Assembly (NCBI GenBank): GCA_964007475.1
Contig: CAXFZM010000265.1
Location: 186,001 to 250,000 of the forward strand
Direction: 5' to 3'
DNA: 64,000 nucleotides
Source: Hybos culiciformis
Taxonomy: Eukaryota > Arthropoda > Insecta > Diptera > Hybotidae
Part shown: piece after piece, positions 9,951 to 21,250 of the stretch
How positions within the stretch are numbered: position 1 is the first letter of the stretch
Layout: each line of letters begins with the position of its first letter
Notes under the pieces: generated by a model
Told to the model about the DNA's origin: nothing
The model's database searches: none
The model's input: only the letters and a program-made list of their open reading frames with translations
Made by a program: the position numbers and the translations under genes

Positions 9951-12900
9951 CGTTTTTGGCTTAAATTAAAGCTCTAGAAATTACGCTTCTTTCTGTGCGA
10001 TTTTTATGAAAATCGGTTTTCTAGATCCGGAGAAATAAACGATAAGGTGAGCAAACCCCCTAATTTTAACACATAAAATGTTGACTTTGGGCTGGTTTTT
10101 TGTTCATTACTCCGGCTCCAGACCTCGGAGAACCTCCGTTTTTGGCTTAAATTAAAGGTCTAGAAATTACGCTTCTTTCTGTGCATTTTTTATGAAAATC
10201 GGTTTTCTAGATCCGGAGAAATAAACGATAAGGTGAGCAAACCCCCTAACTTTAACACATAAAATGTTGACTTTGGGCTGGTTTTTTGTTCATTACTCCG
10301 GCTCCAGACCTCGGAGAACCTCCGTTTTTGGCTTAAATTAAAGGTCTAGAAATTACGCTTCTTTCTGTGCAATTTTTATGAAAATCGATTTTCTAGATCC
10401 GGATAAATAAACGATAAGGTGAGCAAACCCCCTAACTTTAACACATAAAATGTTGACTTTGGTCTGGTTTTTTGTTCATTACTCCGGCTCCAGACTTCGG
10501 CGGACCTCCGTTTTTGGCTTAAATTAAAGCTCTAGAAATTACGCTTCTTTCTGTGCGATTTTTATGAAAATCGGTTTTCTAGATCCGGAGAAATAAACGA
10601 TAAGGTGAGCAAACCCCCTAACTTTAACACATAAAATGTTGACTTTGGGCTGGTTTTTTGTTCATTACTCCGGCTCCAGACCTCGGAGAACCTCCGTTTT
10701 TGGCTTAAATTAAAGGTCTAGAAATTACGCTTCTTTCTGTGCAATTTTTATGAAAATCGGTTTTCTAGATCCGGAGAAATAAACGATAAGGTGAGCAAAC
10801 CCCCTAACTTTAACACATAAAATGTTGACTTTGGGCTGGTTTTTTGTTCATTAATCCGGCTCCAGACCTCGGAGAACCTCCGTTTTTGGCTTAAATTAAA
10901 GGTCTAGAAATTACGCTTCTTTCTGTGCAATTTTTATGAAAATCGGTTTTCTAGATCCGGAGAAATAAACGATAAGGTGAGCTAACCCCCTAACTTTAAC
11001 ACATAAAATGTTGACTTTGGTCTGGTTTTTTGTTCATTACTCCGGCTCCAGACCTCGGAGAACCTCCGTTTTTGGCTTAAATTAAAGGTCTAGAAATTAC
11101 GCTTCTTTCTGTGCAATTTTTATGAAAATCGGTTTTCTAGATCCGGAGAAATAAACGATAAGGTGATCAAACCCCCTAACTTTAACACATAAAATGTTGA
11201 CTTTGGGCTGGTTTTTTGTTCATTACTCCGGCTCCAGACCTCGGAGAACCTCCGTTTTTGGCTTAAATTAAAGGTCTAGAAATTACGCTTCTTTCTGTGC
11301 AAATTTTATGAAAATCGGTTTTCTAGATCCGGAGAAATAAACGATAAGGTGAGCAAACCCCCTAACTTTAACACATAAAATGTTGACTTTGGGCTGGTTT
11401 TTTGTTCATTACTCCGGCTCCAGACTTCGGCGGACCTCCGTTTTTGGCTTAAATTAAAGCTCTAGAAATTACGCTTCTTTCTGTGCGATTTTTATGAAAA
11501 TCGGTTTTCTAGATCCGGAGAAATAAACGATAAGGTGAGCAAACCCCCTAACTTTAACACATAAAATGTTGACTTTGGGCTGGTTTTTTGTTCATTACTC
11601 CGGCTCCAGACCTCGGAGAACCTCCGTTTTTGGCTTAAATTAAAGGTCTAGAAATTACGCTTCTTACTGTGCAATTTTTATGAAAATCGGTTTTCTAGAT
11701 CCGGAGAAATAAACGATAAGGTGAGCAAACCCCCTAACTTTAACACATAAAATGTTGACTTTGGGCTGGTTTTTTGTTCATTACTCCGGCTCCAGACCTC
11801 GGAGAACCTCCGTTTTTGGCTTAAATTAAAGGTCTAGAAATTACGCTTCTTTCTGTGCAATTTTTATGAAAATCGGTTTTCTAGATCCGGAGAAATAAAT
11901 GATAAGGTGAGCAAACCCCCTAACTTTAACACATAAAATGTTGACTTTGGTCTGGTTTTTTGTTCATTACTCCGTCTCCAGACCTCGGAGAACCTCCGTT
12001 TTTGGCTTAAATTAAAGGTCTAGAAATTACGCTTCTTTCTGTGCAATTTTTATGAAAATCGGTTTTCTAGATCCGGAGAAATAAACGATAAGGTGAGCAA
12101 ACCCCCTAACTTTAACACATAAAATGTTGACTTTGGGCTGGTTTTTTGTTCATTACTCCGGCTCCAGACCTCGGAGAACCTCCGTTTTTGGCTTAAATTA
12201 AAGGTCTAGAAATTACGCTTCTTTCTGTGCAATTTTTATGAAAATCGGTTTTCTAGATCCGGAGAAATAAACGATAAGGTGAGCAAACCCCCTAACTTTA
12301 ACACATAAAATGTTGACTTTGGGCTGGTTTTTTGTTCATTACTCCGGCTCCAGACTTCGGCGGACCTCCGTTTTTGGCTTAAATTAAAGCTCTAGAAATT
12401 ACGCTTCTTTCTGTGCGATTTTTATGAAAATCGGTTTTCTAGATCCGGAGAAATAAACGATAAGGTGAGCAAACCCCCTAACTTTAACACATAAAATGTT
12501 GACTTTGGGCTGGTTTTTTATACATTACTCCGGCTCCAGACCTCGGAGAACCTCCGTTTTTGGCTTAAATTAAAGGTCTAGAATTTACGCTTCTGTCTGT
12601 GCAATTTTTATGAAAATCGGTTTTCTAGATCCGGAGAAATAAACGATAAGGTGAGCAAACCCCCTAACTTTAACACATAAAATGTTGACTTTGGGCTGGT
12701 TTTTTGTTCATTACTCCGGCTCCAGACTTCGGCGGACCTCCGTTTTTGGCTTAAATTAAAGCTCTAGAAATTACGCTTCTTTCTGTGCGATTTTTATGAA
12801 AATCGGTTTTCTAGATCCGGAGAAATAAACGATAAGGTGAGCAAACCCCCTAACTTTAACACATAAAATGTTGACTTTGGGCTGGTTTTTTGTTCATTAC

Positions 12901-13670
12901 TCCGGCTCCAGACTTCGGCGGACCTCCGTTTTTGGCTTAAATTAAAGGTCTAGAAATTACGCTTCTTTCTGTGCAATTTTTATGAAAATCGGTTTTCTAG
13001 ATCCGGAGAAATAAACGATAAGGTGAGCAAACCCCCTAACTTTAACACATAAAATGTTGACTTTGGGCTGGTTTTTTGTTCATTACTCCGGCTCCAGACT
13101 TCGGCGGACCTCCGTTTTTGGCTTAAATTAAAGCTCTAGAAATTACGCTTCTTTCTGTGCGATTTTTATGAAAATCGGTTTTCTAGATCCGGAGAAATAA
13201 ACGATAAGGTGAGCAAACCCCCTAACTTTAACACATAAAATGTTGACTTTGGGCTGGTTTTTTGTTCATTACTCCGGCTCCAGACTTCGGCGGACCTCCG
13301 TTTTTGGCTTAAATTAAAGCTCTAGAAATTACGCTTCTTTCTGTGCGATTTTTATGAAAATCGGTTTTCTAGATCCGGAGAAATAAACGATAAGGTGAGC
13401 AAACCCCCTAACTTTAACACATAAAATGTTGACTTTGGGCTGGTTTTTTGTTCATTACTCCGGCTCCAGACCTCGGAGAACCTCCGTTTTTGGCTTAAAT
13501 TAAAGGTCTAGAAATTACGCTTCTTTCTGTGCAATTTTTATGAAAATCGGTTTTCTAGATCCGGAGAAATAAACGATAAGGTGAGCAAACCCCCTAACTT
13601 TAACACATAAAATGTTGACTTTGGGCTGGTTTTTTGTTCATTACTCCGGCTCCAGACCTCGGAGAACCTC
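9951..13670. repeat. 20-monomer HOR unit, copy 1 (3,720 bp)
   Basis: The unit starts after the switch near 9,950 and runs 20 x 186 bp. Ordered landmarks: CCTAATTTTAAC (10,061), GTGCATTTTTT (about 10,184), AATCGATTTTC with GGATAAAT (10,386), GAGCTAACC (about 10,980), GTGCAAATTTT (about 11,300), CTTCTTACTG (about 11,664), CCGTCTCC (about 11,972), and TTTTTTATAC with GAATTTACGCTTCTGTCTG (about 12,520-12,600). The following copy repeats this order at +3,720. Confidence 0.92.
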
Positions 13671-16239
13671 CGTTTTTGGCTTAAATTAAAGCTCTAGAAA
13701 TTACGCTTCTTTCTGTGCGATTTTTATGAAAATCGGTTTTCTAGATCCGGAGAAATAAACGATAAGGTGAGCAAACCCCCTAATTTTAACACATAAAATG
13801 TTGACTTTGGGCTGGTTTTTTGTTCATTACTCCGGCTCCAGACCTCGGAGAACCTCCGTTTTTGGCTTAAATTAAAGGTCTAGAAATTACGCTTCTTTCT
13901 GTGCATTTTTTATGAAAATCGGTTTTCTAGATCCGGAGAAATAAACGATAAGGTGAGCAAACCCCCTAACTTTAACACATAAAATGTTGACTTTGGGCTG
14001 GTTTTTTGTTCATTACTCCGGCTCCAGACCTCGGAGAACCTCCGTTTTTGGCTTAAATTAAAGGTCTAGAAATTACGCTTCTTTCTGTGCAATTTTTATG
14101 AAAATCGATTTTCTAGATCCGGATAAATAAACGATAAGGTGAGCAAACCCCCTAACTTTAACACATAAAATGTTGACTTTGGTCTGGTTTTTTGTTCATT
14201 ACTCCGGCTCCAGACTTCGGCGGACCTCCGTTTTTGGCTTAAATTAAAGCTCTAGAAATTACGCTTCTTTCTGTGCGATTTTTATGAAAATCGGTTTTCT
14301 AGATCCGGAGAAATAAACGATAAGGTGAGCAAACCCCCTAACTTTAACACATAAAATGTTGACTTTGAGCTGGTTTTTTGTTCATTACTCCGGCTCCAGA
14401 CCTCGGAGAACCTCCGTTTTTGGCTTAAATTAAAGGTCTAGAAATTACGCTTCTTTCTGTGCAATTTTTATGAAAATCGGTTTTCTAGATCCGGAGAAAT
14501 AAACGATAAGGTGAGCAAACCCCCTAACTTTAACACATAAAATGTTGACTTTGGGCTGGTTTTTTGTTCATTACTCCGGCTCCAGACCTCGGAGAACCTC
14601 CGTTTTTGGCTTAAATTAAAGGTCTAGAAATTACGCTTCTTTCTGTGCAATTTTTATGAAAATCGGTTTTCTAGATCCGGAGAAATAAACGATAAGGTGA
14701 GCTAACCCCCTAACTTTAACACATAAAATGTTGACTTTGGTCTGGTTTTTTGTTCATTACTCCGGCTCCAGACCTCGGAGAACCTCCGTTTTTGGCTTAA
14801 ATTAAAGGTCTAGAAATTACGCTTCTTTCTGTGCAATTTTTATGAAAATCGGTTTTCTAGATCCGGAGAAATAAACGATAAGGTGAGCAAACCCCCTAAC
14901 TTTAACACATAAAATGTTGACTTTGGGCTGGTTTTTTGTTCATTACTCCGGCTCCAGACCTCGGAGAACCTCCGTTTTTGGCTTAAATTAAAGGTCTAGA
15001 AATTACGCTTCTTTCTGTGCAAATTTTATGAAAATCGGTTTTCTAGATCCGGAGAAATAAACGATAAGGTGAGCAAACCCCCTAACTTTAACACATAAAA
15101 TGTTGACTTTGGGCTGGTTTTTTGTTCATTACTCCGGCTCCAGACTTCGGCGGACCTCCGTTTTTGGCTTAAATTAAAGCTCTAGAAATTACGCTTCTTT
15201 CTGTGCGATTTTTATGAAAATCGGTTTTCTAGATCCGGAGAAATAAACGATAAGGTGAGCAAACCCCCTAACTTTAACACATAAAATGTTGACTTTGGGC
15301 TGGTTTTTTGTTCATTACTCCGGCTCCAGACCTCGGAGAACCTCCGTTTTTGGCTTAAATTAAAGGTCTAGAAATTACGCTTCTTACTGTGCAATTTTTA
15401 TGAAAATCGGTTTTCTAGATCCGGAGAAATAAACGATAAGGTGAGCAAACCCCCTAACTTTAACACATAAAATGTTGACTTTGGGCTGGTTTTTTGTTCA
15501 TTACTCCGGCTCCAGACCTCGGAGAACCTCCGTTTTTGGCTTAAATTAAAGGTCTAGAAATTACGCTTCTTTCTGTGCAATTTTTATGAAAATCGGTTTT
15601 CTAGATCCGGAGAAATAAACGATAAGGTGAGCAAACCCCCTAACTTTAACACATAAAATGTTGACTTTGGTCTGGTTTTTTGTTCATTACTCCGTCTCCA
15701 GACCTCGGAGAACCTCCGTTTTTGGCTTAAATTAAAGGTCTAGAAATTACGCTTCTTTCTGTGCAATTTTTATGAAAATCGGTTTTCTAGATCCGGAGAA
15801 ATAAACGATAAGGTGAGCAAACCCCCTAACTTTAACACATAAAATGTTGACTTTGGGCTGGTTTTTTGTTCATTACTCCGGCTCCAGACCTCGGAGAACC
15901 TCCGTTTTTGGCTTAAATTAAAGGTCTAGAAATTACGCTTCTTTCTGTGCAATTTTTATGAAAATCGGTTTTCTAGATCCGGAGAAATAAACGATAAGGT
16001 GAGCAAACCCCCTAACTTTAACACATAAAATGTTGACTTTGGGCTGGTTTTTTGTTCATTACTCCGGCTCCAGACTTCGGCGGACCTCCGTTTTTGGCTT
16101 AAATTAAAGCTCTAGAAATTACGCTTCTTTCTGTGCGATTTTTATGAAAATCGGTTTTCTAGATCCGGAGAAATAAACGATAAGGTGAGCAAACCCCCTA
16201 ACTTTAACACATAAAATGTTGACTTTGGGCTGGTTTTTT
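13671..16239. repeat. 20-monomer HOR unit, copy 2, incomplete (about 13.8 monomers)
   Basis: Line-by-line comparison with the sequence 3,720 bp upstream showed four single-base differences over about 2.57 kb: GGGC/GAGC at 10,648 and 14,368, TTAATCC/TTACTCC near 10,854 and 14,574, GTGATC/GTGAGC near 11,167 and 14,887, and AAAT/AAAC at 11,900 and 15,620. The match ends near 16,239, where copy 1 has TTTTTTATAC and this copy TTTTTTGTTC. The last six monomers of the unit are missing and replaced by a local 6-monomer duplication. Confidence 0.92.
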
Positions 16240-17375
16240 GTTCATTACTCCGGCTCCAGACTTCGGCGGACCTCCGTTTTTGGCTTAAATTAAAGCTCTA
16301 GAAATTACGCTTCTTTCTGTGCGATTTTTATGAAAATCGGTTTTCTAGATCCGGAGAAATAAACGATAAGGTGAGCAAACCCCCTAACTTTAACACATAA
16401 AATGTTGACTTTGGGCTGGTTTTTTGTTCATTACTCCGGCTCCAGACCTCGGAGAACCTCCGTTTTTGGCTTAAATTAAAGGTCTAGAAATTACGCTTCT
16501 TACTGTGCAATTTTTATGAAAATCGGTTTTCTAGATCCGGAGAAATAAACGATAAGGTGAGCAAACCCCCTAACTTTAACACATAAAATGTTGACTTTGG
16601 GCTGGTTTTTTGTTCATTACTCCGGCTCCAGACCTCGGAGAACCTCCGTTTTTGGCTTAAATTAAAGGTCTAGAAATTACGCTTCTTTCTGTGCAATTTT
16701 TATGAAAATCGGTTTTCTAGATCCGGAGAAATAAACGATAAGGTGAGCAAACCCCCTAACTTTAACACATAAAATGTTGACTTTGGTCTGGTTTTTTGTT
16801 CATTACTCCGTCTCCAGACCTCGGAGAACCTCCGTTTTTGGCTTAAATTAAAGGTCTAGAAATTACGCTTCTTTCTGTGCAATTTTTATGAAAATCGGTT
16901 TTCTAGATCCGGAGAAATAAACGATAAGGTGAGCAAACCCCCTAACTTTAACACATAAAATGTTGACTTTGGGCTGGTTTTTTGTTCATTACTCCGGCTC
17001 CAGACCTCGGAGAACCTCCGTTTTTGGCTTAAATTAAAGGTCTAGAAATTACGCTTCTTTCTGTGCAATTTTTATGAAAATCGGTTTTCTAGATCCGGAG
17101 AAATAAACGATAAGGTGAGCAAACCCCCTAACTTTAACACATAAAATGTTGACTTTGGGCTGGTTTTTTGTTCATTACTCCGGCTCCAGACTTCGGCGGA
17201 CCTCCGTTTTTGGCTTAAATTAAAGCTCTAGAAATTACGCTTCTTTCTGTGCGATTTTTATGAAAATCGGTTTTCTAGATCCGGAGAAATAAACGATAAG
17301 GTGAGCAAACCCCCTAACTTTAACACATAAAATGTTGACTTTGGGCTGGTTTTTTGTTCATTACTCCGGCTCCAG
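15125..17375. repeat. 6-monomer tandem duplication (1,116 bp)
   Basis: The landmarks AAAGCTCTAG with GTGCGATTTTT, CTTCTTACTG (15,385 and 16,501), CCGTCTCC (15,693 and 16,809) and CTTCGGCGG recur exactly 1,116 bp apart. The duplication sits where the second 20-monomer unit breaks off, so it is probably part of the same rearrangement. Confidence 0.85.
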
Positions 17376-18139
17376 ACCTCGGAGAACCTCCGTTTTTGGC
17401 TTAAATTAAAGGTCTAGAAATTACGCTTCTTTCTGTGCAATTTTTATGAAAATCGGTTTTCTAGATCCGGAGAAATAAACGATAAGGTGAGCAAACCCCC
17501 TAACTTTAACACATAAAATGTTGACTTTGGGCTGGTTTTTTGTTCATTACTCCGGCTCCAGACCTCGGAGAACCTCCGTTTTTGGCTTAAATTAAAGGTC
17601 TAGAAATTACGCTTCTTTCTGTGCAATTTTTATGAAAATCGGTTTTCTAGATCCGGAGAAATAAACGATAAGGTGAGCAAACCCCCTAACTTTAACACAT
17701 AAAATGTTGACTTTGGGCTGTTTTTTTGTTCATTACTCCGGCTCCAGACCTCGGAGAACCTCCGTTTTTGGCTTAAATTAAAGATCTAGAAATTACGCTT
17801 CTTTCTGTGCAATTTTTATGAAAATCGGTTTTCTAGATCCGGAGAAATAAACGATAAGGTGAGCAAACCCCCTAACTTTAACACATAAAATGTTGACTTT
17901 GGGCTGGTTTTTTGTTCATTACTCCGGCTCCAGACCTCGGAGAACCTCCGTTTTTGGCTTAAATTAAAGGTCTAGAAATTACGCTTCTTTCTGTGCAATT
18001 TTTATGAAAATCGGTTTTCTAGATCCGGAGAAATAAACGATAAGGTGAGCAAACCCCCTAACTTTAACACATAAAATGTTGACTTTGGGCTGGTTTTTTG
18101 TTCATTACTCCGGCTCCAGACTTCGGCGGACCTCCGTTT

Positions 18140-21100
18140 TTGGCTTAAATTAAAGGTCTAGAAATTACGCTTCTTTCTGTGCAATTTTTATGAAAATCGG
18201 TTTTCTAGATCCGGAGAAATAAACGATAAGGTGAGCAAACCCCCTAACTTTAACACATAAAATGTTGACTTTGGACTGGTTTTTTGTTCATTACTCCGGC
18301 TCCAGACCTCGGAGAACTTCCGTTTTTGGCTTAAATTAAAGGTCTAAAAATTACGCTTCTTTCTGTGCAATTTTTATGAAAATCGGTTTTCTAGATCCGG
18401 AGAAATAAACGATAAGGTGAGCAAACCCCCTAACTTTAACACATAAAATGTTGACTTTGGGCTGGTTTTTTGTTCATTACTCCGGCTCCAGACCTCGGAG
18501 AACCTCCGTTTTTAGCTTAAATTAAAGGTCTAGAAATTACGCTTCTTTCTGTGCAAATTTTATGAAAATCGGTTTTCTAGATCCGGAGAAATAAACGATA
18601 AGGTGAGCAAACCCCCTAACTTTAACACATAAAATGTTGACTTTGGGCTGGTTTTTTGTTCATTACTCCGGCTCCAGACTTCGGCGGACCTCCGTTTTTG
18701 GCTTAAATTAAAGCTCTAGAAATTACGCTTCTTTCTGTGCGATTTTTATGAAAATCGGTTTTCTAGATCCGGAGAAATAAACGATAAGGTGAGCAAACCC
18801 CCTAACTTTAACACATAAAATGTTGACTTTGGGCTGGTTTTTTGTTCATTACTCCGGCTCCAGACCTCGGAGAACCTCCGTTTTTGGCTTAAATTAAAGG
18901 TCTAGAAATTACGCTTCTTTCTGTGCAATTTTTATGAAAATCGGTTTTCTAGATCCGGAGAAATAAACGATAAGGTGAGCAAACCCCCTAACTTTAACAC
19001 ATAAAATGTTGACTTTGTACTGGTTTTTTGTTCATTACTCCGGCTCCAGACCTCGGAGAACCTCCGTTTTTGGCTTAAATTAAAGCTCTAGAAATTACGC
19101 TTCTTTCTGTGCGATTTTTATGAAAATCGGTTTTCTAGATCCGGAGAAATAAACGATAAGGTGAGCAAACCCCCTAATTTTAACACATAAAATGTTGACT
19201 TTGGGCTGGTTTTTTGTTCATTACTCCGGCTCCAGACCTCGGAGAACCTCCGTTTTTGGCTTAAATTAAAGGTCTAGAAATTACGCTTCTTTCTGTGCAT
19301 TTTTTATGAAAATCGGTTTTCTAGATCCGGAGAAATAAACGATAAGGTGAGCAAACCCCCTAACTTTAACACATAAAATGTTGACTTTGGGCTGGTTTTT
19401 TGTTCATTACTCCGGCTCCAGACCTCGGAGAACCTCCGTTTTTGGCTTAAATTAAAGGTCTAGAAATTACGCTTCTTTCTGTGCAATTTTTATGAAAATC
19501 GATTTTCTAGATCCGGATAAATAAACGATAAGGTGAGCAAACCCCCTAACTTTAACACATAAAATGTTGACTTTGGGCTGGTTTTTTGTTCATTACTCCG
19601 GCTCCAGACTTCGGCGGACCTCCGTTTTTGGCTTAAATTAAAGCTCTAGAAATTACGCTTCTTTCTGTGCGATTTTTATGAAAATCGGTTTTCTAGATCC
19701 GGAGAAATAAACGATAAGGTGAGCAAACCCCCTAACTTTAACACATAAAATGTTGACTTTGGGCTGGTTTTTTGTTCATTACTCCGGCTCCAGACCTCGG
19801 AGAACCTCCGTTTTTGGCTTAAATTAAAGGTCTAGAAATTACGCTTCTTTCTGTGCAATTTTTATGAAAATCGGTTTTCTAGATCCGGAGAAATAAACGA
19901 TAAGGTGAGCAAACCCCCTAACTTTAACACATAAAATGTTGACTTTGGACTGGTTTTTTGTTCATTACTCCGGCTCCAGACCTCGGAGAACTTCCGTTTT
20001 TGGCTTAAATTAAAGGTCTAAAAATTACGCTTCTTTCTGTGCAATTTTTATGAAAATCGGTTTTCTAGATCCGGAGAAATAAACGATAAGGTGAGCAAAC
20101 CCCCTAACTTTAACACATAAAATGTTGACTTTGGGCTGGTTTTTTGTTCATTACTCCGGCTCCAGACCTCGGAGAACCTCCGTTTTTAGCTTAAATTAAA
20201 GGTCTAGAAATTACGCTTCTTTCTGTGCAAATTTTATGAAAATCGGTTTTCTAGATCCGGAGAAATAAACGATAAGGTGAGCAAACCCCCTAACTTTAAC
20301 ACATAAAATGTTGACTTTGGGCTGGTTTTTTGTTCATTACTCCGGCTCCAGACTTCGGCGGACCTCCGTTTTTGGCTTAAATTAAAGCTCTAGAAATTAC
20401 GCTTCTTTCTGTGCGATTTTTATGAAAATCGGTTTTCTAGATCCGGAGAAATAAACGATAAGGTGAGCAAACCCCCTAACTTTAACACATAAAATGTTGA
20501 CTTTGGGCTGGTTTTTTGTTCATTACTCCGGCTCCAGACCTCGGAGAACCTCCGTTTTTGGCTTAAATTAAAGGTCTAGAAATTACGCTTCTTTCTGTGC
20601 AATTTTTATGAAAATCGGTTTTCTAGATCCGGAGAAATAAACGATAAGGTGAGCAAACCCCCTAACTTTAACACATAAAATGTTGACTTTGTACTGGTTT
20701 TTTGTTCATTACTCCGGCTCCAGACCTCGGAGAACCTCCGTTTTTGGCTTAAATTAAAGCTCTAGAAATTACGCTTCTTTCTGTGCGATTTTTATGAAAA
20801 TCGGTTTTCTAGATCCGGAGAAATAAACGATAAGGTGAGCAAACCCCCTAATTTTAACACATAAAATGTTGACTTTGGGCTGGTTTTTTGTTCATTACTC
20901 CGGCTCCAGACCTCGGAGAACCTCCGTTTTTGGCTTAAATTAAAGGTCTAGAAATTACGCTTCTTTCTGTGCATTTTTTATGAAAATCGGTTTTCTAGAT
21001 CCGGAGAAATAAACGATAAGGTGAGCAAACCCCCTAACTTTAACACATAAAATGTTGACTTTGGGCTGGTTTTTTGTTCATTACTCCGGCTCCAGACCTC

Positions 21101-21250
21101 GGAGAACCTCCGTTTTTGGCTTAAATTAAAGGTCTAGAAATTACGCTTCTTTCTGTGCAATTTTTATGAAAATCGATTTTCTAGATCCGGATAAATAAAC
21201 GATAAGGTGAGCAAACCCCCTAACTTTAACACATAAAATGTTGACTTTGG
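18140..21250. repeat. 9-monomer tandem duplication (1,674 bp)
   Basis: The run GGACTGG with AACTTCCG and GTCTAAAAATT, TTTTTAGCTTAAATT (18,514 and 20,188), GTGCAAATTTT, GTACTGG (about 19,018 and 20,692), CCTAATTTTAAC (19,175 and 20,849), GTGCATTTTTT, and AATCGATTTTC with GGATAAAT recurs at +1,674 bp. The copies part near 19,576 and 21,250 (GGGCTGG against GGTCTGG). TTTTTAGC and GTACTGG seem confined to this zone. Confidence 0.88.
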
